Below are positions 42,075-53,179 of a stretch of 64,000 bases of DNA, piece by piece. The position numbers and the translations under genes were made by a program. Location of the stretch: assembly GCA_030068145.1 (NCBI GenBank), contig JAPJBO010000187.1:1-64000 (forward strand), given 5' to 3'. The stretch is from Diplonema papillatum (lineage: Eukaryota; Euglenozoa; Diplonemea; Diplonemida; Diplonemidae). The notes beneath the pieces were generated by a model. The model saw only the letters and a list, made by a program, of their open reading frames with translations, made no database searches and had not been told where the DNA came from. Each line of letters begins with the position of its first letter. The stretch's first letter is position 1.

Positions 42075-43551
42075 GGCATAGTGGTCAAACGATTCGCATT
42101 ATCGCATATTATCGCATTTTTGGGATTTTGGCGCCGATTATCGCATTTTCATTCGCAGTATCGCATATTATCGCACATTATCGCATGTGCGATAATGATT
42201 ATCGCACGATTATCGCACATTATCGCAGAATCCTTTGGGGCACCCGGAGCGAGGCAGGATGGCTTGACAGGCGCAGAAAGTGAGAAAACGAGTCCGCGGA
42301 GCTCGTCGTGAGCCCTTCTCACTCGCGCCATGCTACCGTGACGCTTCGACAACTGACATCCGACCACTACCAGTATCACCTAACTTGACAACTGCATGGC
42401 TCGATCCCTTCTTGGTCAACAAACGTGCAAGCTCTCTTTCATTGTCTTCATCAACGACTTACCAAACCCGTGTATCCGCAGGACGTACCCTTCGCCCATG
42501 GAAACTGAAGTTTCCCATCAAGGCGTTTAGCCGCCGCCGTAGGCCGTGCCGTGACGTTGTGGGTGTCTATCAAGCTCACAGCTCGTTGTATTTTCTCCTG
42601 CTTCATCCGGAAGTCGTCCAACGAAACAACCTTTGCACTGGTAGGGCGCCGCCTGCCATATCATGACTTCGCACCCACTTCCGTACCCTACTCATGGCCG
42701 AGACCATCGTCAGCAACCCGACGACAGACAGATGCCTCTTGCAATGTCAATCTCTGGGTTGGCGGGTGATGCCGTTTAACAGCAGTTTCGTCCTCCTTGT
42801 GGCGTATCCAGGCAGCGTAAAGAGCATAAACCTTGTCGCCACTTCCCGGGGAAGGCTGAGGCTCCCGTGTCACCAACGCTTAAGTCGTTTTGGTGCCGGT
42901 GCGTGGACATCTCTCACGCCGGGCTTTTGTCTGGTTCCGGCTGTTTCACTGGGGCTCGCCGAACATGGTCTTCCCTCGTAGGTCTTGTTTCGGTGGTTTG
43001 TCAAGATCCAGAATGACACTGTCTCCTGGAGACCCCCAGTGTGCTTCTTGCGTCTGGGGAGCATCTGGACAACTTCAGCTGTCGTAGTACCAGTTGGCAC
43101 GATCGATGGGGCGGCAACGGAATCTGGATGTGGTTGCCAGAAAGGACAGGTTCTCATAGCACTCTTGCTACAAACCCCAGAGAAAGCCACAAAGCTTTCC
43201 CGGAACCCACCCCTACAGGGGTACATCCTCTGTACAAATAGAGTATCATGGATTATCGCATATTATCGTCGTCTTGTTGCGTTAGTGGTATGGTCCTTTG
43301 ACAGAGTGAGCCGATGCCTCTCATCTCACCTTTAAAACACGGCTGAGTCGCGCATGCTCTTGACAGACGCTAACGTCCGACATTTCGCACTCGTCGTCTT
43401 GTTGCGTTAGTGGGGAGTCATTTGCATGCAAATGAGTACCACACTATGCCAGCTTTTCGCTACGCATATTATCGCATGCCGATTATGTGCGATAATCTTG
43501 TGCGATAATGCGATAATTATTATCGCATGCGAATCGTTTGACCACTATGCC
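42075..43551. mobile_element. G: 1.48-kb foldback element with TATCGCA arrays
   Basis: The ends are a perfect 25-bp inverted repeat (GGCATAGTGGTCAAACGATT plus CGCAT) at 42075-42099 and 43527-43551. Just inside each end lie arrays of the short motif ATTATCGCA in both orientations, forming ATTATCGCATGCGATAAT-type palindromes. No transposase is visible and no target duplication is obvious. The interior holds GTCGTCTTGTTGCGTTAGTG twice (about 43269 and 43398). Confidence 0.82.
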
Positions 43552-43619
43552 AATCACGGCAGTCACGGCAAGTGTCAGTGGAACTCCAACCGATGCCTTC
43601 CCATAAGACAACTACCGGT

Positions 43620-44740
43620 AATAAAAATATGTCGGACATGCTCAGAAACTATGTCGGACATGTAAGACAGCTTCTGAAACTTTGTCAAACATGCAAGACA
43701 ACTTTGAAATTATGTCGGACACCTACGACAACTTTTGAAACTATGTTGGACATATAAGACAACTTTTGAAACTGTGTCGGACATACAAGACAACCATAGT
43801 TACGAAAGATTCTTCAAGATATGTAAAATTGAGCGGCCGAAAAAAATCTTCTTCTTTTCACTTCGAAATAGAAAGACTTTTTCTTGTAAAATATAGCCTA
43901 TTTTTTGGTGACTGCATAGATGTGAAAGAAAGCTCATAAAATGATAAATCGGGGTAAAAAGTGAAGCAGCAAAACTTACGCTGTTTGTGCGCCGATGGTT
44001 TTAGGATGAACGAGCTGGATTTCATTGCGTCGAACGTGTTGATTTTGACGTTGAGCTTGTCACAGTTATCGTCAAAGTCAGCGGCTTCCTCGTGAACAAT
44101 GTGGGAAAGCCCCAAAACACCAATGAATTCTTGGCGGCCCTGTTGGCTCAGTGAAAGCAGGCGACCTCGCAAGTTCGAACGGTGCTGTTCGGCATGTGTC
44201 GGGCCGCCTCTTTTGCAAAAAGCTGTCGCAGCGAAGGCAAATGTTCGTACTTCTCCCATTCCTCAGTCGAGACGGCTACTGGAAGCGCTTCGTTGCAATG
44301 GCGTCCGGTGCAGATATGCTGGGTACAGCTTGGCCGGTCCGCCCCGGATTGCTGTCTACCGCGTCGGTAGGCGAGGAGCCTGCGAAAGCTGGATCAGAGC
44401 CCGATCACCTTTTCCTTGGTGATCCAGGCTCTGTTCCAGCTTCTTCTTTTTCTTCGTTTCTGGAACTACGAGAAAGCCACTGATCCTGTGCTGCTTGATT
44501 TCATGCCGAATCAAACGGTCGCCAGCCTATCGGTCGTCCCAGGGTACGGGTTGTCAGAAACCCAACCTCTCGCACAACCTGCTCCAGATCCTTCTTTCCC
44601 GCACGCTTCTTTCTTCCATGTCAATACTTGTAACATGCAGGGTCAAAACCTTGTGCCTTTTTGGGAACTATGAACCTTTGAAACTGTGTCGGACATGTAC
44701 GACAACTTTTGAAACTATGTCGGACATGTACGACATTTCA
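43620..44740. repeat. Repeat block with ~33-bp GTCGGACATG units at both ends
   Basis: About five diverged units (ACTATGTCGGACATGTAAGA plus CAACTTTTGAA) lie at 43628-43795, and two more in the same orientation at 44685-44735. The enclosed 900 bp encode nothing I recognise. The near-palindromic core GTCGGACATGTACGAC echoes the motif arrays of the neighbouring foldback elements. Confidence 0.65.
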
Positions 44741-44789
44741 CTCATCTATTTTTGGTCATTCTATAAATTAGAAATCTTTAAATCAGAGG

Positions 44790-44905
44790 TTAGGGTGTAT
44801 TCTCGCATGCGAGAATGATGCGAGTGAAACGCGAGAATTGTGTAGCCCACTCAAGAACCATGTATTCGACCTGTATTCGAGGCTCCGACAGGAATTGGTG
44901 GAGAT
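44790..44905 (-). repeat. Reverse fragment of the F repeat
   Basis: It contains ATTCTCGCATGCGAGAAT and the stretch complementary to CTCGAATACGGGTCAAATAC and neighbouring sequence of the 410-bp unit at 34520-34620. Confidence 0.75.
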
Positions 44906-45681
44906 CAGTGGCTTATATATGGGTCTGGTGCTCGGACCAAGTCCGAGCAGGGCATTAGCTTCCCATTCCAATTTCTGTCAGCTGACGGAATTTGGAAATC
45001 CGGGCGGCTCAGAAAATACAATAAAAAAGTGCAAAAAACGACCGATGAAAAAAGTCGTGGGGGTCCGGTGGAGGCGTGGGTTAGGAAGCTGGCTGGCGAT
45101 CAAGGGCTGGGCTGGCGGTCAGGGGCTGGGCATCGGTGGGTCGCGCCGCTGGGCGTGGTGGGCTGGCTGGCAGAAGTGGCGGGAGCTGACCCGAGTGAGA
45201 GAGTCGAGGCTCGAAGCAGCAGCCCGGAGTTTTTGACAGATTCTTTCCGAGTTGACGTGGATGACTTTGAAATGGGCTGTTGGCTTCAATGTGGAATGTG
45301 CACCCGGGGGAGCGGGGCGAGGGTCACACAGGTGGCAAACAGGGCCACCAGTACGTTGGTCGTATGTTTAACGCGACAAACGGACTGAGAAGTGCAAACT
45401 CTTTCTCCACCTGAATGTACCGTACCGTTTGTCGGGGGGCAGAGCCCCCTTTTGGAAGGTTCGGGTGGCCGAAACAAAGGCTTCTCGGTTTCAGAGCGGG
45501 AAAAGCAAATTGGCTATCGTTTCGTGAAGCTGGCGGCTAACATTTAGTTGCTGCTGACTTAGGAACCACGGCATTTTGAGCCTCGGGGGGTGCATTATTA
45601 GGCTGCAGGCTCTCTGAATGTCCTTGCGCTCACAGCCACGAAATTTCAAGGGGGTTTTCAGGTCCCATAGTTTTGTTTTAG
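44906..45681. other. No recognisable gene; G/C hairpin
   Basis: Noncoding by eye. TGTACCGTACCGT followed by a CGGGGGGC/GCCCCC hairpin at 45415-45452 resembles the segment at 23490-23530. Confidence 0.4.
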
Positions 45682-48331
45682 ACACGGTTGGCATGTAATA
45701 ATCATTATTAGATTCGATTAGATTTTATTAGATAGTATTAGCCTGATTATTACGTATTATTAGATCTAATAATGGGCAATAACTAATAATTTCTATAATT
45801 TCTAATAATTATTATTACCTGGTAATAATTTCTAACAATTTCTAATAATTTCTAATAATCTAATAATCGCCTGTAGAGAGTCCCAGGATGTGGGAGGATC
45901 CGGGAAAGACTACTCAGTCGGACTAGGATCTTGGCAATGAAGCCGTGAAAATGGAGGGAACCCAGAAATCAAAGTAGCTACACCCAAATCTCAGACTTGT
46001 ACTCAGTGAAAATATCTGATTTAGCTCTCGGTGAAAGTCTCAGATTCAGCTTTCGGTGAAGATCTGCAGATTGTTCCTCCAATCTCAGATTATGCACTCA
46101 GCCCAAAACTCACATGCGAGTTCAAAATCTGCGAGTTTGTGAGCGAAAACCCGGCGCCCGCCCAGAAAACATCACGGTCCCGGACGATGCTCAATGGCGA
46201 CAAACGCAAAGAAGAAGAAACACGAAAACAACACCAGAATCCATGCCAGGCAAGAGACTGGGTGGCCTGGCAGTGCAAGCCAAGCGGTGACGCCAAGGTG
46301 TTTTTAAGCAATGGTATTGTATTAATGTCGCCCCATAATGTACTTCAAGCATTTAAGCCTTCTTCGCTCGCGTGTTCGCGCCTCCTGTCGTGGTCCGATG
46401 ATTCCCAAAAAAAAAGAACGAATGAGCGCAATGCTTGCACAAAGCTTGGCCGTGCACTTCCAGCTCTCAGATGCTCTGTCAGTAGTTTCGCTGTCTCGGT
46501 ACTTTCGCGGTGGTACTGATCGCCCAGCGATAGCTCGACCTTTCCCCCAGCCCAACCGTCCCACCGTTTGGGCACCCTTTCTTTTCGTACCACTTTGGTA
46601 TGAACGTATCGAGGCCGGCAGTGCGAATCACCGCAAGTCCCAGCACTTCATCAAAGCGGTTGTGGGTAAGCCGCGGTGAAAAGGCAGGACGTGACTATGG
46701 TGCTTGCAGAAGACAGCCCGAAGAACCGGCAGAAGATCACAAGCAGGCCGTACATTCCGCGTGCAAATGAACGTGAAATGACACAGGATCTTATTGTCTG
46801 CTTCGGTGGGGTTCCAGCGAATGCCGATCATCAAAGGCCACATGCAACGGACTGTATGCCCAGCGAACGGGATTCGTGCTCAAAAGAAGGTTTCCCATTC
46901 TGCCCTAAGAATACGGGTTCTGGCGGGTAGAGGTCGCATACCCCACATGCCACATCATCGTCCTCTGCCAGGATCTTGCCTCAAACCTCTCCTACCTCTT
47001 TTGGCATCCTTCCTTTTCGACTTAGCAACAAACGGAATTGCGAACGGGGTGAAAGGAACGGTTTGGACGCACGAACACCCACCGTGACGATCACCTTCCA
47101 CTCCTAGGGGCACTTTTGCTGTGAGAATGCATGGGAAAGTCAGGTAATAATGGATTATTACCTGGTAATAATATCTAATAATGGGTAATAATTTCTAATA
47201 ATCAGGTAATAATATCTAATAATTTCAGGAACCAGGTAATAATATCTAATAATTTCTAATAAAATCTAGGGTTTATTCCCTTATAGCCACCACGATTTTT
47301 TTTTATTCCCTTATAGCCACGAAAAAAGAATTTTATTCCCTTATAGCCACGTCAATGTTTTTTATTCCCTTACAGCCACCACATGTTTTTAAATTCCCTT
47401 ATAGCCACGGAAAAAGAAGTTTATTCCCTTATAGCCACGAAAAAAGAATTTTATTCCCTTATAGCCACGAAAAAAGAATTTTATTCCCTTACAGCCACGA
47501 AAAAAGAATTTTATTCCCTTATAGCCACGGGAAAAGAATTTTATTCCCTGACCAGCCTGGACAGCCTGTACCACCCAACCAGACAAGTCAACCAGTCCTG
47601 GTTGCACCAGACACTAAGTCCTGGCTTTAAGGTATCAACGGCAAGGGTCCTCTGAGTCGTGGTTTCAAGGGGAGTTTTCCCCTGTGAAGGGGCCCCTCAA
47701 CAGTTTTCATAACACGGCATCGTAGGTCAAGAAACGGATAAGTGTGTGTTCCTTCTATTTCAGTCTGAACTGCATTTTGCATCCCCTCCCTCTCCCTCGG
47801 ATAGAATGCAAAGGACCAATTTTATGATCGGAAATCAGGCAGCAAGCCTCACGATGTATGGGGACGACAGGGGTATCCTCCTCAGAACTCTCGTGGAGGT
47901 AGGAACATAGTTTTAGACTGATCTTGCGAGGGGTGGGCACCCTATGAACACGAACAGGAGAAGGTGGCTCTCCAGGAATAAAATTCTTTTTCCGTGGCTA
48001 TAAGGGAATAAAATTCTTTTTCGTGGCTATAAGGGAATAAAATTCTTTTTTCGTGGCGGGAATAAAATTCTTTTTTCGTGGCTATAAGGGAATAAAATTC
48101 TTTTTTGCTGGCTATAAGGGAATAAAATTCTTTCGTGGTGGCTATAAGGGAAAAAAAAACGGTTGTAGTCAGTTCGTGGCTATAAGGGAATAAAATTCTT
48201 TTTTCGTGGCTATAAGGGAATATTGAAAATACCGGGTGGCTATAAGATAATTTGCCCTAAAATCTAATAATTTGGGGCGGATTTCGGGAATCTAATAATA
48301 GGTAATAATCGTGATTATCTGCCAACCGTGT
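45682..48331. mobile_element. H: 2.65-kb foldback element with TAATAAT arrays
   Basis: ACACGGTTGGCA at 45682 is inverted at 48320-48331. Next to each end are arrays of TAATAATTTCTAATAAT-type motifs (45696-45870 and 48257-48310, with another block at 47141-47268 before the nested element). The interior (about 45900-47140) encodes no protein I recognise. Element I is nested inside. The right end lies about 100 bp from the end of the USP gene. Confidence 0.7.
47269..48258. mobile_element. I: 1-kb foldback element nested in H
   Basis: The left arm is about nine copies of a roughly 30-bp unit TTATTCCCTTATAGCCACGA plus AAAAAGAATT (to 47545). The right arm (47975-48250) is about eight copies of its complement. 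The ends GGGTTTATTCCCTTATAGCC and (complement) GGGCAAATTATCTTATAGCC match imperfectly. Flanking sequence on both sides is the TCTAATAAT array of H, so it inserted there. Confidence 0.8.
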
Positions 48332-48427
48332 TTAGAGAAACAAAGGTATGGGGTTGCATCCAGTAAGCATGGGTGGGCTCGGCAGAGCTAAAATTGGAAA
48401 TTGCCGATGCTTTAATCCTCGGAATCC

Positions 48428-51400
48428 TTATACGTTTCTCCGATCCAACATTTTTCCGAACACGGTAACGCCAACTCTGGAGACTGGAACCACTCCGTTG
48501 CTGCTGGCAACTCCTCGGGCAAGCATGGGAAACTGGACACACCCCAGTTTCGAATGGTAGCAGCTGCTGGTGTAGTGCCCAACTTGGATGTCCGGGCCGA
48601 GGTGGCAGACTGCGCCCCGGAGTCGGTAGCGAGGGGATGCCGGAGGGCGTGCGGGAAAGGTTGAGCTGTTGTCTGGCTCGGGCTGCGACGACTGCTGCGA
48701 CGCGTTGGGCAGGAACTCGAAGGGTTCCCCTGGCGGTGCGGGCGGCGAGTTCTGTGTCGCCGACAACGTCGGCGACGCGAGCTCGCAGCCCGACAGCGCG
48801 GTCTGTCCCCTCTGTGCGAGATACTTGCTGAGGTCGAAGCCCTCCAACGGGAACTGCAGCGCGTGCCTGAGCCGGAGGGAGCAGGTCGCGCGGCACGCGA
48901 AGCGCTTAACATGTACGAATAGGACGTTCGGCAGTGACCAGATCTCGAACTTCTTCTTCGACGGCACTTCCTCGTTGCAGCGCGGGCACTTCCAAAAATT
49001 GCTGTCCTCCAGCTTCTCGACCCGCGTGAACAGCTCGAGGCAGCTTTCCAGCGTGTACACCTTCTTGTCCTGCGCCGCCTTCTGCTCGAGATGGCTGCAG
49101 TTTTCCCGATCGTGCACCACGATATTCGCCTCTTCATCGAAATCCGTCTCGTCCTCCGTCGTGTTCACGATATCCAACGGCCTTCTCACAGCATCGGGCG
49201 CTGACTTCAGAACGAACTGGAGCGCGCACGGAACGCGGTCTGGCTGCCATTCGACTTTTACGACGATGGGCGATGTTCTGCCTTCGTAGGCGAAGCGGGC
49301 GTGGTGCACTTCGCGCACGATGTCACGGTGCGTGGGCATCACGACGGAGTTCGAGCTATCGGGCAGCGAGTACTTCGAAGCCGCCGCTTCGTTCGCGGCG
49401 CACGAGTTGTTGGACAGCGTCTCGGACACCGCGTTCTCACTGAAGACGAAATCACTCGCGTCGCTTTCCCACTCCTTCCGACCTCCGACGGCCGCTTCAG
49501 TTGGGTCGACGTGCCGGACGTCTCCAGTTGCTGGTGCGGATCCAGAATCTTCCGCGCGGAGTTCCGGCAAGGGGGCTTCAGACGAGCCTTCTGCCGGTCC
49601 AGGTCCAGAGCACGCGGGGATGTTCTCGTTGTTACTGCTGGCAAGGGGGGGTGTTGCGGTGCCAGCGCCAGCGGTGGCCGACGGGTCGGCCGGCTTGCTG
49701 GGTGGGTCGAAGCCGTGGGCGAGGAGCATCTCCTCCGTGACGGCGACTTCTGCGTCGTCGGCGGCGTCGAAACTCTGCGACTTGCCGTCAAAGGCCGGGT
49801 ACGGCTGCATTGTGGCTTCTTCGGCGCGCCTCCGCTCGCGGACGAGCTCGAACGCCAGCGACTTCGGCGTGTGCTCCGTCCAGTCGTGCGGGCAGCAGTC
49901 ATGGTACTGCTCGGTGAGGCACTCCAAGATACGCTCCGGGGCGGTATCTTCCGGCTCCGCCAGCATCTCGAAAAACGTGCAGTCCGGAGCCGTAATCCAC
50001 TCAGCGCCGTGATCCAGCATCATGGCAAGCACGCCTGCGGCTTCACGGTGCTCGCCTGCCGAGGACGGCAGGGTGGGCGACAGGCTGAGCTCGTCCGGTG
50101 TCCTCCTCCTCGGCCGGGGGCGGAGCACAGCGGGGTACGGGTACACGGCGCACCCCTTGCACCGCGCGTTGCAAAAGCAGCTGAGCACCTTCGTCTCGTT
50201 CCAGTACCCACCCAGGATCCTGAACGGCAAATCTTTTCGCGGTTGCTGCGAGCTGTCCTCGTCGGTGTCCGCGTAGTGGACGGGGTCCGTCGCGTCGTAA
50301 CTCATGCCGCACCGCCGGTACACCTCCCGCGTCACGAAATCAGACGACGCATGGCTCACCGGCGCGATGAAAAGGAAAGGATGCAGCGTCGCGCGTGCGT
50401 TGAGATCAACGTGGTTGTTGATGATGACGGGCATCCGCGGTTCTGTGCACGGGACGTTGTAGGCGGGGGATTCGAAGAGGGCGAGCCATCGGATCCTGCG
50501 CCCGTCGAGGGTTGACGTCAGGCGGATGTCGGCGAGGAGGTTGTAGATGTTGACGCCGTCGTCCTTGATCGACGACGGATCGATGACGGCGGAGCCGATG
50601 GTGGTGTCGTACGTCACGAGCGCCCACGTGAACCGCTCGAGGATGGCCGTGTAGTCAATGCCGGCAAGCTCGCACTTCGCGCGGGGCTCGAAGCCCTGCC
50701 TCGCCAGCGTCATCTCCTTCAACAGCCGCAGCGTGCTGAAAGGGGGCAAGTGCCGCTGGTAGAGGATGGGTGCGACCGAAGGGTATCCTGCCGGGAAGTA
50801 CAGCCAGCTGATGAGCTGATTGGGCTCAGAGTCGGGGAGCTCGAGGGACAGCGTCATGAATGGGTCGAAGGTGAGATTCCCTTTGCCGCAGCGTCGGCAC
50901 TGAAGACTCGATTTCAGGAGGCCCATGCAGTGTTGCACGACGAAGGATCGGTTTCGCAGCAGGTGCCGCTTCCAGAACTCCTCGGCCACTTCTTCGACGC
51001 TCGTTGTTTCCAGCGCGGGCGGCTCGAACTTCGGGACGGGGATGCGCTCCGTCACCAGGTTGTAGTCCTCGTGCAGTCCGTCAAGGAGGGTGGCCAGGAA
51101 TTCTTGCGCGTCCTGCTGCTGCAGCTCGGCGAAGGCTGAGTTGTACTTGCCGAGGGCCCTGAAAAAACTTTGGCTCGAAGCGGGGGCGTAGTGAGCCTTC
51201 CACAGCTCGCCGATGAGCGCCCCCGTGTGCGTAGCAAGGTTGCCGCCGGAGCCGAGCGGGTTGTCTCTGTTTATGCCTTTCTGGTAGTCCTGCGCGAAGA
51301 ACTCCGCGAAGAGGGGCGTATGCGCCAGGCACTGCATCACCGAGTTCACGAAGCACTGCACCCCGGTATTGTTGATCAGTCCGACGCGCCCGGGACCGAA

Positions 51401-52027
51401 CACAGCCGGACGCCGGAGCACGGCCACAACAGGCTCGTGCACTTGAACCACTGCATGCGAGTCGCGTCTTAGGAAGGGCCAACCCGCCACTGTCTCCCCA
51501 CATGGAAACAATTGACGGTCGCGCAGTCCCGTCCAACGTCCACGGACTACCAAGTTCGGCAACAGCACATGCGCTTCTACGGCTTCTTGATCGGCGGGGT
51601 AGCCGGATGGGAACGCCAGAGACAAATGTTCAGCCCAGTCACCAAAGGTATCATCACTCCGTTGCACGTAATGGTCTCGATTGCCGCTGATGACTGCTAC
51701 TGCACCCCGGTCCTGCTCCGCTGCGAGCAAGTCGTGGATGCGCCAACGTGCGAGAACGTACCATGTTGAGTCCCCAGCCACGATCACGCGAATCACAGGT
51801 GAGTGGGTACCGCTGTACATGACCATCGTCGGCTTGAACGAGAGCGTCTTTCGCATTACCATGCCTCCCTTTGCGACTCGAATCTGCCCTGTCCACCGCG
51901 ATGCGTCGTAACTGTCTCCCCACTCCACGAACTTCTGGCATTCCTCGAAGGTGCCTTCTTCGTCTGACCGCAAGATGCAGCCGGTACACTTCGGCCGCTC
52001 GAAGAGCACCACGACCGGCCTCCGCAT
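48428..52027 (-). CDS. Ubiquitin-specific protease (USP, peptidase family C19)
   Basis: This is a single 1199-codon exon from ATG at 52027. The Cys box GLINNTGVQCFVNS places the catalytic Cys at residue 225. QQQDAQEFLATLLDGL follows at about 303-318. Zinc-finger Cys pairs are CRRCGKG and CPRCNEE, and LPNVLFVHVKRF is the usual strand before the His box. The His box YRLRGAVCHLGPDIQVGHY places the catalytic His near residue 1151. The enzyme would remove ubiquitin from proteins in cytosol or nucleus. The roughly 700 residues between fingers and His box are Glu/Ser/Pro-rich linker, as in USP4/15-like proteins. The final WxxFDD-type block is not visible: the frame runs on after SCYHSKLG into unrelated sequence, with a GTGTGT donor-like site there (about 48544). 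The true last exon may lie downstream or be displaced by element H. Confidence 0.9.
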   Translation of the reverse strand: MRRPVVVLFERPKCTGCILRSDEEGTFEECQKFVEWGDSYDASRWTGQIRVAKGGMVMRKTLSFKPTMVMYSGTHSPVIRVIVAGDSTWYVLARWRIHDLLAAEQDRGAVAVISGNRDHYVQRSDDTFGDWAEHLSLAFPSGYPADQEAVEAHVLLPNLVVRGRWTGLRDRQLFPCGETVAGWPFLRRDSHAVVQVHEPVVAVLRRPAVFGPGRVGLINNTGVQCFVNSVMQCLAHTPLFAEFFAQDYQKGINRDNPLGSGGNLATHTGALIGELWKAHYAPASSQSFFRALGKYNSAFAELQQQDAQEFLATLLDGLHEDYNLVTERIPVPKFEPPALETTSVEEVAEEFWKRHLLRNRSFVVQHCMGLLKSSLQCRRCGKGNLTFDPFMTLSLELPDSEPNQLISWLYFPAGYPSVAPILYQRHLPPFSTLRLLKEMTLARQGFEPRAKCELAGIDYTAILERFTWALVTYDTTIGSAVIDPSSIKDDGVNIYNLLADIRLTSTLDGRRIRWLALFESPAYNVPCTEPRMPVIINNHVDLNARATLHPFLFIAPVSHASSDFVTREVYRRCGMSYDATDPVHYADTDEDSSQQPRKDLPFRILGGYWNETKVLSCFCNARCKGCAVYPYPAVLRPRPRRRTPDELSLSPTLPSSAGEHREAAGVLAMMLDHGAEWITAPDCTFFEMLAEPEDTAPERILECLTEQYHDCCPHDWTEHTPKSLAFELVRERRRAEEATMQPYPAFDGKSQSFDAADDAEVAVTEEMLLAHGFDPPSKPADPSATAGAGTATPPLASSNNENIPACSGPGPAEGSSEAPLPELRAEDSGSAPATGDVRHVDPTEAAVGGRKEWESDASDFVFSENAVSETLSNNSCAANEAAASKYSLPDSSNSVVMPTHRDIVREVHHARFAYEGRTSPIVVKVEWQPDRVPCALQFVLKSAPDAVRRPLDIVNTTEDETDFDEEANIVVHDRENCSHLEQKAAQDKKVYTLESCLELFTRVEKLEDSNFWKCPRCNEEVPSKKKFEIWSLPNVLFVHVKRFACRATCSLRLRHALQFPLEGFDLSKYLAQRGQTALSGCELASPTLSATQNSPPAPPGEPFEFLPNASQQSSQPEPDNSSTFPARPPASPRYRLRGAVCHLGPDIQVGHYTSSCYHSKLGCVQFPMLARGVASSNGVVPVSRVGVTVFGKMLDRRNV

Positions 52028-53179
52028 GGTGCCAGGCCGGCCAGCTTCCCCTTCCGTCTGGGTTTGTTCGTCTGTGCCCCGGGGTCTTCCACCTCAGCCC
52101 CACCCTCCCCCTTTCGTTGCGGTTGTGCATAAAAGAGGCAACTGTCACGCTGGTGCAAGACCACTTACCCTTACCACAGAAGCTTAGTAGGAGTAGCATC
52201 GAGTTTTGTACTTTTCGGCATAGTGGTGCAGCTTAGTTCGCCGTATTGCATTTTCTTGGTAGCATGATGCACAACAAATGCAAAGTTTGAAGGCAGCAAC
52301 ACGGCCGGTCCAGAGTAAGAAACTCAGAGAGAGAAAGGAACACGAAGGTGTACACAGAGGCTAGAACACCCAGGGGTTGTAGGACCGGGAGCGAAGGGGC
52401 TTCTGAGTGTCAGCGGAGCACAAGACAGCAGAGGAGGAAAGTTCCTTTTAAAAAGCATGGGGAGTCGAGGCGGATGCGGTTCGAAGCTCGAACGATGCTT
52501 CGAGCCTCTGGAGCGATATGCCCGGAGAGGATTTGTTGAGTGGCAAGGAACCCAGTACGGGACAGTGCTCGGATGCTTTCAAGTGGTCGCCGCCGCCTCG
52601 AGGGATGTGAGTCGGCGTGTCCCACGCGCTAAAAGTGTCGCCAAGTCATTGTCCAGACATTGCGCTAGATCGTAGAAAGGAAAGGCAGTGAAAAGTCTTA
52701 GCGCTAAACCTCGCGCTTGTTACAAGAACACGCATGCAGGACACATGGATCAACTGTCATTCCGTGTACAATTGTAAGTGTGTTACGCTCTCGCTTCTGG
52801 TATGCTTCTACAAAGACGGAGCTCTGGAAGTGGAACACAAGCTAAACTTCACGCTCGTTACAAGAACACGCATGCAGGACACTTGGGTGCAACTGTCATT
52901 CCGGGTTCAATTGCAAGAGCGAACTGCAAAAACGCTAGCTTCTATAGGATGAGTTTTTGTGTGTCGGTCAGTCGGGCAGTTCATGTGCGCGAAGCATGTC
53001 GGCAAAAAGAGGTGGTAACGTTCGTTGCACGTTTTTGTCGGACTCTCGACTTGATGAAATGGCGGGAGGTCCGAGTACAGCTGTAACACGCACGAGTACA
53101 CAGTGATACGGGCATGGACCGCTGTACAGCTAGCAACATGGCCCAAGGGCTATCGCATGGGTCGTACGAAAGACAGCCG
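52028..53179. other. Intergenic region between the USP and transporter genes
   Basis: It should hold the USP 5' region and the transporter 3' UTR. A 75-bp direct repeat occurs at about 52705-52779 and 52838-52914 (both contain TTACAAGAACACGCATGCAG), around 80% identical. No gene seen. Confidence 0.5.

Noticed and set aside
18744-48495. CAACTCTGGAGACTG shared by 18745 and 48472 as an element end
   Set aside because: Only 15 bases match and the copy at 48472 lies inside the USP reading frame; without further copies it may be chance.
49301-50515. 404-codon + strand open frame inside the USP gene
   Set aside because: It is antisense to well-supported USP sequence, is rich in Arg/Gly/Val and shows no domain.
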